64,000 nt of DNA from Streptomyces sp. SA15 (GTDB lineage: Bacteria > Actinomycetota > Actinomycetes > Streptomycetales > Streptomycetaceae): the NCBI RefSeq assembly GCF_002291145.1, contig NZ_NTGE01000150.1:1-64000 (forward strand). The letters are read 5' to 3'. Numbering within the stretch: the first letter of the stretch is position 1; the number at the start of each line of letters is the position of its first letter. A program made the position numbers and the translations under genes. This document shows, in pieces, positions 8,052 through 16,705 of this stretch. The notes beneath the pieces are model-generated. The model made no database searches. It was not told the DNA's origin and saw only the letters and a list, made by a program, of their open reading frames with translations.

Positions 8052-9050
8052 ATGCGCCGTACTCTCCAGTATGTTGTGCCCGTGCCAGAGCAGTCCCCTT
8101 CTCCCAAGCGTCGTGGCCGCCTCCTCCGATTCGGGGCGGCCGTCGTCGTCCTGTGTGCGGTCGCCGGTTATCTCGTGGTCCAGTACGTCACCGGCGCGGG
8201 CGCTCCGGGATGCAAGGTCGTCGCGGGCAGTGGCGGCAGAGCGGCGTACGAATTCACCCCGGAACAGGCGGTGAACGCGGCGACGATCGCGGCCGTCGGC
8301 ACCGGGCGCGGGATGCCCGAGCGGGCCGTGACGATCGCGCTCGCCACCGCGATCCAGGAGTCCGGTCTGCGCAACATCGACCATGGCGACCGGGATTCGC
8401 TCGGCCTGTTCCAGCAGCGGCCCTCGCAGGGCTGGGGCACGCCGAAGGAGATCATGGACCCGACGTATGCGGCGGACATCTTCTACGAGCACCTGGCCAA
8501 GGTGCGCGACTACACGCGGCTTCCGCTGACCGTCGCCGCGCAGCGCGTGCAGCGCAGCGGCTTCCCGACGGCGTACGCCAAGCACGAGCCGGACGCCACG
8601 CTGCTCGCCGCCGCCCTCACCGGGGAGTCGGCGGCGACGCTGACCTGCGCGGGCCGCCCGACGGCCACGCAGGCGACGGGTCCGGACGCGGTGCGCTCCG
8701 CGCTCGCCCGGGACTTCGGGCGGGATGTGCTGGAGCCGGCCGCGGCGGAGGTGGGCGGCGCGGCGACACCCACGCCGACGCCCTCCGTGGGCAAGGGCGA
8801 CGGACGGACCGTGACGCTCCCCGTGACCGCCGACACGGCCTCGGACGGCGGCCGCAGCCTTCGGCAGCGCGGCTGGCAGCTGGCGCACTGGGCGGTGGCC
8901 AACGCCTCCGCGCTGCGCATCGAACGTGTCTCGTACGCCGGGTGGGAGTGGACCGCCGGCAACACCGACAGTCGGTGGCGCAGGGCCGCCGCGGGGGGAG
9001 CCGGTGCGGAGAAGGATGCGGGCGCGGTCCGTATCGTGACGGCACGGTAG
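8052..9050 (+). CDS. Membrane-anchored or secreted lysozyme-fold-like protein
   Basis: Conserved Streptomyces protein, sometimes labelled heavy-metal transporter without visible support. After a basic start there is one membrane segment (FGAAVVVLCAVAGYLVVQYV), then a domain with AATIAAVGTGRGMPERAVTIALATAIQESGLRN and DSLGLFQQRPSQGWG, resembling lytic transglycosylase folds where the Glu of QESGLRN could be catalytic (inference). A Pro/Thr linker and a small C-terminal domain follow. Start may be ATG 8052 or GTG 8076/8082; no strong ribosome-binding site is evident. Divergent from dapE. Confidence 0.7.
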   Translation: MRRTLQYVVPVPEQSPSPKRRGRLLRFGAAVVVLCAVAGYLVVQYVTGAGAPGCKVVAGSGGRAAYEFTPEQAVNAATIAAVGTGRGMPERAVTIALATAIQESGLRNIDHGDRDSLGLFQQRPSQGWGTPKEIMDPTYAADIFYEHLAKVRDYTRLPLTVAAQRVQRSGFPTAYAKHEPDATLLAAALTGESAATLTCAGRPTATQATGPDAVRSALARDFGRDVLEPAAAEVGGAATPTPTPSVGKGDGRTVTLPVTADTASDGGRSLRQRGWQLAHWAVANASALRIERVSYAGWEWTAGNTDSRWRRAAAGGAGAEKDAGAVRIVTAR

Positions 9051-9215
9051 GACAAACAGCGGTACGAGCAGCAGTGCGAGAGATCACCCGCAGGGGTTAC
9101 GTGGGTCGGGTGCGGGCGGCGGTGTGCGCATGTTTTCGCAGGGTCACCCTCCCCACGGTCGAAACCTTGGAAACAAAGGGCTGTAAGGATTCGGCGAACT
9201 TCACGCGGGTACTTT

Positions 9216-9243
9216 TTGCCCGTTTTTATCCGCAGGCGATAAT
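9216..9243 (+). promoter_or_regulatory. Candidate promoter of the KGGL-repeat protein gene
   Basis: The 332-bp gap 9051-9382 is AT-rich at 9205-9275. TTGCCC (9216-9221) and GATAAT (9238-9243), separated by 16 bp, fit a sigma-70-type promoter with a 5' untranslated region of about 130 nt. Nothing else was recognised in the gap. Confidence 0.35.
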
Positions 9244-9382
9244 GCGACGCATTGCCAATTCTTTACATTGCGCCGCCGCAACCTTCCCGGGCTTCGAGCG
9301 GTAGTCACTGCGTCCGAGCCGGGATACCAACCCCCGGACTCGGTCGGACACTTCATCGTTCCCTCCCCGTCAAAGGAGCAAC

Positions 9383-9877
9383 ATGTCCCTCCCCCTGACC
9401 CGACGGATCGCCCGTGCCGCGCTGCTCGTCGCTGCGGGAGCGGCTGCCGGGGTCGGTGCGGCCGGCTCCGCGAGTGCGGCCCCCGAACTGCCCGCCACCC
9501 CGAACGTCGGCGGGCTGACCGCCCTGGACGGGGCGAGCGTCGGCAACACGGTCGACGGTGCTGCTCAGCAGGTGACCGGTACCGCGGGCGACACCGGCAG
9601 CAAGGCGGTCAAGAAGGCCGTGCCGGCCGCGGGCAAGACCGGTGGCAAGGCCGTGAAGAAGGCGACCCCCGCGCTGCAGAAGGTGGCGGGCGAGGCGGCG
9701 GGCTCCGCCGGGGAAATCGTGGGTGACACCGCGTCGAGCGCGACGAAGGGTGGGCTGGCCAAGGGCGGGCTGCCCAAGGGCGGACTGACGAAGGGCGGGC
9801 TGCCGACGGACTCGCTGACCAAGGGTGGCCTGCCGGCGACCCCCAAGCTGCCGGCGAAGGGCCTCCCCCTCGGCTGA
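9383..9877 (+). CDS. Small secreted protein with KGGL repeats
   Basis: A 164-residue protein with a typical Sec signal peptide (RRIARAALLVAAGAAAGVGAAGSASA, cleavage near residue 33). The mature part is Ala/Gly/Lys-rich. Its C-terminus has five KGGL units between residues 114 and 146 (TKGGLAKGGLPKGGLTKGG, then TKGGLP). The function is unknown; the basic, low-complexity tail could bind cell-wall polymers (inference). GGAGCAAC precedes ATG 9383. A strong terminator follows immediately. Confidence 0.75.
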   Translation: MSLPLTRRIARAALLVAAGAAAGVGAAGSASAAPELPATPNVGGLTALDGASVGNTVDGAAQQVTGTAGDTGSKAVKKAVPAAGKTGGKAVKKATPALQKVAGEAAGSAGEIVGDTASSATKGGLAKGGLPKGGLTKGGLPTDSLTKGGLPATPKLPAKGLPLG

Positions 9878-9897
9878 CAGTGGCCGCGCCCGGCTGC

Positions 9898-9940
9898 ATG
9901 GCTACGGGGCCCAGGGGAGTCTCCTGGGCCCCGTAGCCAT
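9898..9940. terminator. Intrinsic terminator
   Basis: Perfect 18-bp stem (9898-9915 with 9923-9940) and a 7-nt loop, between the convergent KGGL-repeat gene and dapC; likely works on both strands. Confidence 0.85.
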
Positions 9941-9999
9941 GTCTGCTTACTGCGGCAGTCGGCAGGCGCCGGAGCGGGCTCGTACGCCGCCCACAGCGG

Positions 10000-11115
10000 T
10001 CACAGACGCTCGACGGCCGCCCGTACCCGCTCGTCCGTGGCCGTCAGGGCCACCCGTACGAACTTCTCGCCCGCCTCGCCGTAGAAGTCACCCGGTGCGA
10101 CCAGGATGCCCAGATCGGCCAGGTGGGCCACCGTGGCCCAGCAGGACTCGTCGCGGGTCGCCCAGAGGTAGAGGCTGGCCTCGCTGTGTTCGATGCGGAA
10201 GCCGTGGGAGAGCAGGGCCGCGCGCAGGGCCGTACGGCGGGCCGCGTACCGCTCCCGCTGCTCGCGGACGTGCGTGTCGTCGCCCAGGGCCGCCACCACC
10301 GCCGCCTGCGTGGGCGCGGGGGTCATCATGCCGCCGTGCTTGCGGATCTCCAGCAGGGGGGCCAGGACGGCCGGGTCGCCCGCGAGGAAGGCCGCGCGGT
10401 AGCCCGCCAGGTTGGAGCGCTTGGAGAGGGAGTGGACGGCGACAATGCCGTCGTACGAGCCGCCGTTCACATCAGGGTGGAGGACGGAGACCGGGTCCGC
10501 CTCCCAGCCGAGTTCCAGGTAGCACTCGTCGGAGAAGAGCAGGACGCCGTGTTCGCGAGCCCAGGCGACGATCCGGGTGAGCTCGGCCTTGCTCAGCACC
10601 TGGCCCGTGGGGTTGGACGGCGAGTTCAGCCAGAGCAGCTTCAGGTTCGACGGGTCCAGGTCCGTCGGGCCCGGCGCGTCAGCGCCCGATGTCGTCGTGT
10701 AGACCTCGTAGTCCGCGCGAGCGAGGCGCGCGCCGACCTCGTAGGTCGGGTAGGCCAGACGCGGGTAGGCCACCCTGTCGCCGGGGCCGAGGCCCAGCTG
10801 GGTCGGGAGCCAGGCGACCAGTTCCTTGGAGCCGACGATCGGCAGGACATGGCGGTGGGTGACCTCACGCGCGTCCAGCCGGCGCTCCACCCAGCCGGTG
10901 ATCGCGTCGCGCAGCTCGGGCGTGCCCCAGACGGTCGGATAGCCCGGCGAGTCCGCCGCCGCGACCAGCGCTTTCTGGATCAGCTCGGGGACCGGGTCGA
11001 CCGGGGTGCCGACGGACAGGTCGACTATGCCGTCCGGGTGCGCGGCGGCCGTCTTCTTGTACGGCGCCAGCCTGTCCCAGGGGAACGTGGGGAGACGGTC
11101 GGAGACTACGGACAC
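10000..11115 (-). CDS. dapC: Succinyldiaminopimelate transaminase
   Basis: PLP-dependent class I/II aminotransferase making N-succinyl-LL-diaminopimelate from the keto acid. The PLP lysine lies in VHSLSKRSNLAGYRAAF; the fold motifs LLWLNSPSNPTGQVLS and LLFSDECYLELGW are clear. The actinobacterial DapC N-terminus RLPTFPWDRLAPYKKTAAAH is characteristic. Length 371 residues, GTG start at 11115. Located downstream of the ferredoxin gene, same order as fdxC-Rv1178 in mycobacteria; a terminator hairpin separates them. Confidence 0.92.
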   Translation of the reverse strand: MSVVSDRLPTFPWDRLAPYKKTAAAHPDGIVDLSVGTPVDPVPELIQKALVAAADSPGYPTVWGTPELRDAITGWVERRLDAREVTHRHVLPIVGSKELVAWLPTQLGLGPGDRVAYPRLAYPTYEVGARLARADYEVYTTTSGADAPGPTDLDPSNLKLLWLNSPSNPTGQVLSKAELTRIVAWAREHGVLLFSDECYLELGWEADPVSVLHPDVNGGSYDGIVAVHSLSKRSNLAGYRAAFLAGDPAVLAPLLEIRKHGGMMTPAPTQAAVVAALGDDTHVREQRERYAARRTALRAALLSHGFRIEHSEASLYLWATRDESCWATVAHLADLGILVAPGDFYGEAGEKFVRVALTATDERVRAAVERL

Positions 11116-11145
11116 GGGTTCTGGCTCACTTTCTGGTGCGGCAAA

Positions 11146-11198
11146 CGCCTCGGTCCCGTACGGCGATCAAGGCGATCAGGCCGTACGGGACCGAGGCG
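11146..11198. terminator. Intrinsic terminator between ferredoxin and dapC genes
   Basis: A 19-bp perfect inverted repeat (11146-11164 / 11180-11198) with a 15-nt loop follows the ferredoxin gene and lies just before dapC, so dapC probably has separate or read-through transcription. Confidence 0.75.
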
Positions 11199-11245
11199 GC
11201 GCGGATGCGGTCGCCCGCCGGCCTATGGGGCCTGCGGCGGCAGCA

Positions 11246-11563
11246 CTAGGCCTGCGGGGGCAGCGCGGCGATGAAGGGGTGATCGCGCTCGATCAGGCCC
11301 AGCTTGCTGGCGCCGCCGGGGGAGCCGAGCTCGTCGAAGAACTCGACGTTCGCCTTGTAGTAGTCCTTCCACTCCTCCGGAGTGTCGTCCTCGTAGAAGA
11401 TCGCCTCGACCGGGCAGACCGGCTCACAGGCCCCACAGTCGACGCATTCGTCCGGGTGGATGTACAAGGACCGGGAGCCCTCGTAAATGCAGTCGACCGG
11501 GCACTCCTCGATGCACGCCTTGTCCTTGACGTCGACACAAGGCTGCGCGATGACGTAGGTCAC
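11246..11563 (-). CDS. fdxA: Seven-iron ferredoxin
   Basis: Small acidic electron carrier of 105 residues with a [3Fe-4S] and a [4Fe-4S] cluster. Cysteines at 9, 17, 21 and 25 (CVDVKDKACIEECPVDC) and at 40, 43, 46 and 50 (CVDCGACEPVC) fit the FdxA/FdxC pattern. It begins TYVIAQPCVD as in other actinobacterial members. ATG 11563 follows a GAGGAACGACAG segment. Redox partner unknown; often linked with cytochromes P450 or oxidoreductases. Confidence 0.95.
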   Translation of the reverse strand: MTYVIAQPCVDVKDKACIEECPVDCIYEGSRSLYIHPDECVDCGACEPVCPVEAIFYEDDTPEEWKDYYKANVEFFDELGSPGGASKLGLIERDHPFIAALPPQA

Positions 11564-11703
11564 GCTGTCGTTCCTCCTCGATAGGGCGCTGGCGGGCCTC
11601 CACAGGCTCCGCCGCCTGGCGCGCGGGAGCGCGGCGTCGTCGATGCCCGCCCCTAGTATCTCCGTTCCTGGGCACGATCCGAACAGGAGGGGTGAACTGA
11701 CCT

Positions 11704-12720
11704 GTGGAAATCTCGTCGACAGGGCGCCTCGTCGTCCGTATCACCGCAGCTGACGTGGGTAAACGGGTCTCCGTACGGCGCTTGGGGGAACCTGGTGTCG
11801 CGGACGAGAAGTTCACCGACACGGTGGGTGTTCTCACATCATGGAACGACGGTGTGCTGCTGATCACGCGCCGCGACGGCGAGACCGTCCGGATCCCGGA
11901 ATCCGCGCTGGTCGCGGGCAAGGTCGTGCCCCCCGCACCGGCCCGGCGACGGGGCCCTGCGGCCTCGTACGAGGAGCTGGCGCGCGTCTCCGCGCGCGCC
12001 TGGCGGCCGGTGGAGAGCGAGCGGCTCGGCGAGTGGGAGTTGCGGGCCGCCGGTGGATTCACCCGGCGGGCGAACTCGGTGCTGCCGATCGGTGACCCCG
12101 GGATACCGCTCGACGAGGCCCTGAGCTTCGTACGGCGGTGGTACGGCGAGCGTGGTCTGCCCGCCTATGTGCAGACCGCGACCGGCGCGGAGGGCACGCA
12201 GGAGCTGCTGTGCGCGGAGCTGGAGCGGCGGGGCTGGGTGCGGGAGGTGAGCGCCGAGATGTGGATCGGGGCGCTGGCGCCCATCGCCGACAGGGACGAC
12301 AGCGAGGCCGGGGTGGTGCTGTCCCGGGAGGCCGGTGCGGACTGGCTTGCGCGGTATCAGCGCAAGGGTCTGAGTGAGGTGGCGCTGAAGGTGCTCGGGA
12401 GCGGGCCCTCGGTGTGGTTCGCCACGGTTCCCGGTGAGGCCGGGGGCGCGCCCGCCGCCATCGGGCGGTGTGTCGTCGACGGCCGGTGGGCCGGTTTCGC
12501 CGCCGTCGAGGTGGATCCCGCGCTACGGCGGCAGGGGCTGGCCTCGGCCGTGATCGCGGCGCTCGCCCGGCAGGCCCTGGACGAGGGCGCCTCGGCGGCG
12601 TGGCTGCAGGTCGAGACGGACAACGCGGGGGCGCGGGCGATGTATGCCGGGATGGGCTTCGCCGCGCATCACGCGTACCACCACTATCGGGCGCCGGGAA
12701 CATCCGGCGGCGGCAGGTAG
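11704..12720 (+). CDS. GNAT N-acetyltransferase with N-terminal beta-barrel-like domain
   Basis: A 338-residue protein. The C-terminal third carries the acetyl-CoA loop EVDPALRRQGLASAVIAAL and the terminal WLQVETDNAGARAMYAGMGF typical of GNAT enzymes. The N-terminal 80 residues (VGKRVSVRRL, TDTVGVLTSWNDGVLLITRRDGETVRIP) form a small beta-rich domain found in a family of actinobacterial acetyltransferases. The substrate is unknown. GTG start at 11704, divergent from the ferredoxin gene. The next gene follows within about 30 bp and may be co-transcribed. Confidence 0.82.
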   Translation: MEISSTGRLVVRITAADVGKRVSVRRLGEPGVADEKFTDTVGVLTSWNDGVLLITRRDGETVRIPESALVAGKVVPPAPARRRGPAASYEELARVSARAWRPVESERLGEWELRAAGGFTRRANSVLPIGDPGIPLDEALSFVRRWYGERGLPAYVQTATGAEGTQELLCAELERRGWVREVSAEMWIGALAPIADRDDSEAGVVLSREAGADWLARYQRKGLSEVALKVLGSGPSVWFATVPGEAGGAPAAIGRCVVDGRWAGFAAVEVDPALRRQGLASAVIAALARQALDEGASAAWLQVETDNAGARAMYAGMGFAAHHAYHHYRAPGTSGGGR

Positions 12721-12749
12721 CGATCGCCGTGAAAGGGCACGAGCCAGCT

Positions 12750-13601
12750 ATGCGTCCCCCGTACCCCCCATCGCCCGAGCGTTCCGCCGAGCTGCGGCGG
12801 CGGTTCGCCGAAGAGGCACGCTCCGAGCGGCCCGATCTGTCCGCGCTGTGCCTGCTGGTGGGCGCGGAGGCGGACGGGACGCTGGACGAGGCGGGCCTGG
12901 ACGCCGCGCAGATCGAGCTGGACCGGCTGGCCGGGCAGCTGCCGTTCCGGCCCGGCGGGCCGCGCTCCTGGGCCGTGTCGCTGCGGGAGCTGCTCGGGGA
13001 CCGGTGCGGGTTTCGCGGCTCCGCCGCGGACTATCAACGGCTCGAGTCGTCGTTGCTTCATCAGGTGCTGCTGCGGCGGCGCGGGCTGCCGATCCTGTTG
13101 TCGGTGGTGTGGATGGAGGTCGCGCGGCGGGCGGGGGCCCACGTGTACGGGGTGGCTCTGCCGGGGCATTTCGTGGTCGGGTTCGGGGCGCTGGAGGAAC
13201 AGGTGCTGGCCGATCCGTTCGACGGGGGGCGGGTGCTGAGCGGGTCCGACGCGGAGATGCTGGTGGCGGGGGCCACAGGGGCGTCCTTGCATCCGTCGAT
13301 GCTCGGTCCCGCGGAGCCTTTGGACGTGGTCGCGCGGATCCTCAACAACATTCGGGCGTGGGCGGCTGCCCGGCCGGAGCGGTCGGATGTGTCGTTGTGG
13401 GCGGTGGAGTTGGCCCTGTTGTTGCCTTCGCATCCGGCTCGGTTGCGGTATGAGCGGGCGCAGTTGCTGGTGCAGCGGGGTGACTTCGTCGAGGGGGCGG
13501 CGGAGCTCGAGGCCTATGCCGACGTGGTGGGGGCAGTGGACGAGCCGGCCGCGGAGCGGGTGCGGCAGCAGGCTCATGCCGCGCGAGCGATGCTCAATTG
13601 A
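12750..13601 (+). CDS. SirB1-type transglutaminase-like family protein
   Basis: Protein of 283 residues with the SirB1 N-terminal/transglutaminase-like domain: YQRLESSLLHQVLLRRRGLPILLSVVWMEVARRAG, followed by GVALPGHFVVGF and a TPR-like C-terminus (RYERAQLLVQRGDFVEGAAELEAY). The biochemical role of the family is unknown; the usual catalytic Cys of transglutaminases is not evident. Start at ATG 12750 or GTG 12729; neither has a strong ribosome-binding site. Placed directly after the GNAT gene. Confidence 0.78.
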   Translation: MRPPYPPSPERSAELRRRFAEEARSERPDLSALCLLVGAEADGTLDEAGLDAAQIELDRLAGQLPFRPGGPRSWAVSLRELLGDRCGFRGSAADYQRLESSLLHQVLLRRRGLPILLSVVWMEVARRAGAHVYGVALPGHFVVGFGALEEQVLADPFDGGRVLSGSDAEMLVAGATGASLHPSMLGPAEPLDVVARILNNIRAWAAARPERSDVSLWAVELALLLPSHPARLRYERAQLLVQRGDFVEGAAELEAYADVVGAVDEPAAERVRQQAHAARAMLN

Positions 13602-13622
13602 TGGCTCGGCGGAGGAAGAGCA

Positions 13623-13652
13623 GAGGGCACCCAGTGTTCGCCGGGTGCCCTC
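13623..13652. terminator. Terminator hairpin
   Basis: GAGGGCACCC / GGGTGCCCTC, 10-bp stem with 10-nt loop, between the convergent SirB1-like gene and the large membrane protein gene. Confidence 0.7.
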
Positions 13653-13679
13653 CCTCGGTCGTGCTCGACCAGCTCGGGT

Positions 13680-16130
13680 TCAGCTCGGGTTCGTGTCGAT
13701 GACGGCGTCCCGGTCGCTCGTGCTCAGCAGAGCCTGGCGCAGGGCGACGTAGACGTCCTGGGGAGTGACGGCCGTCTTCTTGCCGTTGCCCCGGGTGATC
13801 AGCACGCCGTCGAAGGTCTGGCCGTAGAGCTCCTTGAGCGCGTTCAGGTCGGGGCTGTCGACCAGCTTGCCGTTCACGGCCTTCACCTTGAGGAACTTCC
13901 ACAGGGAGTTCTGCGGGCTGAACTCGATGAAGCGGGTGGCGTCCGTCCTCACGATGACGTTGGCCGACATCGCGGGCTTCGCGAAGGCCTCCATCTCCCG
14001 GTCGACCTCGGCGTTCTTGACCGTCGGCTCCTTGGTGGTCGTCGGGAGCGACACCGCGGAGGCCGTGCCGGTCTCCACCTGGGTGCGGTACGCCTCTTCG
14101 ACCGCCTCGGTCGACTTGGCGACGTCGACGCTCTTGCCCGCCTTGCCGTACACGGCGACGGCCTTGCCCGGCTCGAACTTGATCGTGCCGTCGGTCGCCG
14201 AGCCGGTGCCGCCGGCGGCGTCCTGCAGGGCGGCGTGCAGCTTCTCCTCGTCGACCGGCATGACCGGCTCGACGACCCGGTGCTGGCCGAACAGCGAGCC
14301 GATCACGGAGACCGGGTTGTAGTCGCTCTTCGCGGCCGTGCTGACCGTGGACGTCATGTCGAACTGGAGCCCGGCCTGGTCCGGCTTGAGCGTGACGGTC
14401 TTGCCGTCCACGGCCAGCTTCAGTTCTTTGTTCACCCGGCCGTCGAAGGCCTTGTTGAGCTTCTCGACGGCGTCGTCACGGGTGCCGCCGCCGATGTCGA
14501 CGCCGAGCACGGTGGTGCCCTTGGGCACGTCGGAGCTGTTCATCAGCAGCCCGGCTCCGTAGGCACCGGCGGCGACGACGATCACTGCGCCGGTGAGCAG
14601 CCCCAGCTTGCTGCGCCCCTTCTTCTTGGGCTTCTTGGGCGCGGAGGCCGCGGACGCGTTCTGCGCACCCGGCTCGGGCAGTTTCGGGGCCGTGTGCGGC
14701 ACAGGTCCGTCGGTGTGGGCGCCCGGCGGGAAGGCCGAGTTCCGGTCGGACGGGACCACGGGGATACCGCTGGTGACGGTGTGCCCGGAGATGTTGCCGG
14801 AGGCACCGCCGTAGCCGGGGGTGCCGGGCTCGGGGGCCGGCTTCTGCGGGGTGAGGATCGCGGTGTCGTCACTCATGCCGCCGCCGGGGCCACGGCCGGT
14901 GAGGGCGCCGGGGCCAGGGCCGGGGGGTGTGCCCGGGCCGCCGGGGCCGCCGGGACCTCCTGGGTGTCCCTGAGCGCCGGAGGGGCCACCGGGACCACCA
15001 GGTCCGCCGAGACCGCCCGGTACGCCAGGTCCGCCCAGGCTGTCGGAGCCGCTGCCCATGGGCGGCACCAGAAGGCCGTCGCCGGTGACCGGGCCGCTGG
15101 TCGGGCCTGCGGGGCCCTGCGGGCCACCGGGGCCGCCGGAGCCGTTGGGCCCGTTGAAGCCGCTGGGGCCACTGGGGCCGCCCTGGCCGCCGTAACCGCC
15201 CTGGCCGTTCTGAGCGCCGACACCCTGGCCGCCGTAACCGCTCTGGCCGCCTTGGGGACCGTAACCACCCTCACCGGTCTGGCCGCCCGGGCCGCCGAAT
15301 CCGTTCTGGTCGCCGCCGTACCCGTTCTGATTGCTCTGGGCGTTCTGCGCACCCGGGACGCCGTTGCCGTTCTCCGCGAAGTACGGCAGGTCGTCGCGGC
15401 GCGGCTCGCCGGGGCGGGAGCCGTTGCCCCGGGGGCCCGCGGCCAGCGCCTCGGTGACGTCGAAGGAGCCGGTGCCGCCGCCGTGCCCGGGGGCCACGGG
15501 GCCGCCGGTGGCTCCAGGGAGCCCGGAACCGTTCGTGCCGCCGGGACGGGAGCCGCCCGACACGTTCATGGAACCGACGACGCCACCCGGACGAGCCCCA
15601 CCGGGACGCGCACCGGTCGGCGCACCTGGACTGGCACCAGAACCGGCCCCCGTACCGGAACCGGCCCCGGACGCACCCGAACCACCCGGCAGCCCGGCCC
15701 CGTTGGTGGAGCCGCCGCCCTGACCGCCCTTGGCGGGCCCGGACTTGCGGGGTGCGAACCAGTCGCTGGTCTTCTCGTCGGCCGACGGCGCGGGCTCGGC
15801 GGGGGGCGGCTCGACGGTGCCCGCGGACGCGGCGGCGCCCGGCGCCGATGCCTCGGCGTCCGCGCCGCTGTCGTCGGCGGCCTCGGCCGCCTCCCCGACG
15901 GGCTTGCGCACGACGACCGGCGGAATGGGCCGTGATCCGGGGATGTTGATCCGGATACGGGTCGTCAGCGTGGTCTCGGTCTTGCGTTCCTCCGGCCGCG
16001 CGGCCGAACGGCCCGCGTCCGGACTGCCGTCGGAAGCCGTGGGCGTCCCGTACGGCGGCGTGCCCGAGGGGTATGCGGCTCCGCCGCGCCCGTTGGGCCC
16101 GGAGGACGGACTGTCAGTTTCACGACTCAA
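13680..16130 (-). CDS. Gly/Pro-rich membrane protein with peptidoglycan-binding-like domain
   Basis: An 816-residue protein. Residues 1-130 are charged and cytoplasmic; residues about 130-430 are a collagen-like Gly/Pro/Gln tract; a single membrane segment (LGLLTGAVIVVAAGAYGAGLLM) lies near 508-530; the exported part (TTVLGVDIGGGTRDDAVEKLNKAF ... TVTLKPDQAGLQFDM) resembles the YoaR/VanW-associated putative peptidoglycan-binding domain (PF12229). No catalytic domain is visible. TTG 16130 is the best start, with GGGAGAA upstream. Likely a cell-envelope protein; the Gly-rich tract lies on the cytoplasmic side, which is unusual. Confidence 0.78.
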   Translation of the reverse strand: MSRETDSPSSGPNGRGGAAYPSGTPPYGTPTASDGSPDAGRSAARPEERKTETTLTTRIRINIPGSRPIPPVVVRKPVGEAAEAADDSGADAEASAPGAAASAGTVEPPPAEPAPSADEKTSDWFAPRKSGPAKGGQGGGSTNGAGLPGGSGASGAGSGTGAGSGASPGAPTGARPGGARPGGVVGSMNVSGGSRPGGTNGSGLPGATGGPVAPGHGGGTGSFDVTEALAAGPRGNGSRPGEPRRDDLPYFAENGNGVPGAQNAQSNQNGYGGDQNGFGGPGGQTGEGGYGPQGGQSGYGGQGVGAQNGQGGYGGQGGPSGPSGFNGPNGSGGPGGPQGPAGPTSGPVTGDGLLVPPMGSGSDSLGGPGVPGGLGGPGGPGGPSGAQGHPGGPGGPGGPGTPPGPGPGALTGRGPGGGMSDDTAILTPQKPAPEPGTPGYGGASGNISGHTVTSGIPVVPSDRNSAFPPGAHTDGPVPHTAPKLPEPGAQNASAASAPKKPKKKGRSKLGLLTGAVIVVAAGAYGAGLLMNSSDVPKGTTVLGVDIGGGTRDDAVEKLNKAFDGRVNKELKLAVDGKTVTLKPDQAGLQFDMTSTVSTAAKSDYNPVSVIGSLFGQHRVVEPVMPVDEEKLHAALQDAAGGTGSATDGTIKFEPGKAVAVYGKAGKSVDVAKSTEAVEEAYRTQVETGTASAVSLPTTTKEPTVKNAEVDREMEAFAKPAMSANVIVRTDATRFIEFSPQNSLWKFLKVKAVNGKLVDSPDLNALKELYGQTFDGVLITRGNGKKTAVTPQDVYVALRQALLSTSDRDAVIDTNPS

Positions 16131-16288
16131 GGCAGGTTCTCCCGGTTGGCTCCGCCGCCCGCGTTACGACCTCTCTCGGGCGACTCGGCGGCGCGCACCA
16201 CCATACTGGCCACGTCTGGCGCGTATCCCACGACCGCTGGGGAAACCATCACGGGACTCGCACGGACTCGGTGCGGCGAAGTGGTACG

Positions 16289-16705
16289 TCACTTGCCAAG
16301 TCGGACGCCGTCGCCGTCCGGTTGCCGCCCCCGGCCGAGGGTGGCGCAGATCACAGCCACAGCCATGCCGCCGAGCAGGAAGAGATAGGAGCCGCCTTGC
16401 GCGGCGAAGACGAAATCCCCTTCCGGTCGGCTGGCGGTGAGCAGGATGACCGCGATCATCCAGCCACTGGCGGGCGCGACGGCCCCGCCCCGGCTGCCGG
16501 CCGCCCGCGCTCCGCCCAGGCAGAGTCCGGCCTCACCGGCGAGCGCGAGCAGCAGTCCGCCCGGGAACCAGCCGCTCTGCACCAGCGCCCCGGCGATGCC
16601 GACGATCGCGCCGAGCACGAAGAGTCCCAGGTAGGCGGCGGCCCGCCCGAGGGAGGGGCGTCGCAACGGCTGGGCCATCATCGAAGAACGGTCTGCCGGC
16701 TTCAT
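16289..16705 (-). CDS. DUF6113-like small integral membrane protein
   Basis: A 138-residue protein with four predicted membrane segments (AAAYLGLFVLGAIVGIAGALV, PGGLLLALAGEAGLCLGGA, GWMIAVILLTA, GSYLFLLGGMAVAVICATL). It follows mshB with a 1-bp overlap (TGATG), so the two are translationally coupled. The same pairing (mshB-Rv1171) is known in mycobacteria. Function unknown; a link with mycothiol metabolism is only inferred from the coupling. Confidence 0.78.
   Translation of the reverse strand: MKPADRSSMMAQPLRRPSLGRAAAYLGLFVLGAIVGIAGALVQSGWFPGGLLLALAGEAGLCLGGARAAGSRGGAVAPASGWMIAVILLTASRPEGDFVFAAQGGSYLFLLGGMAVAVICATLGRGRQPDGDGVRLGK

Noticed and set aside
7130..9304. A 724-codon open frame on the plus strand
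   Set aside because: It runs antisense through dapE and out of frame through the next gene; composition is that of a shadow frame in high-G+C DNA.
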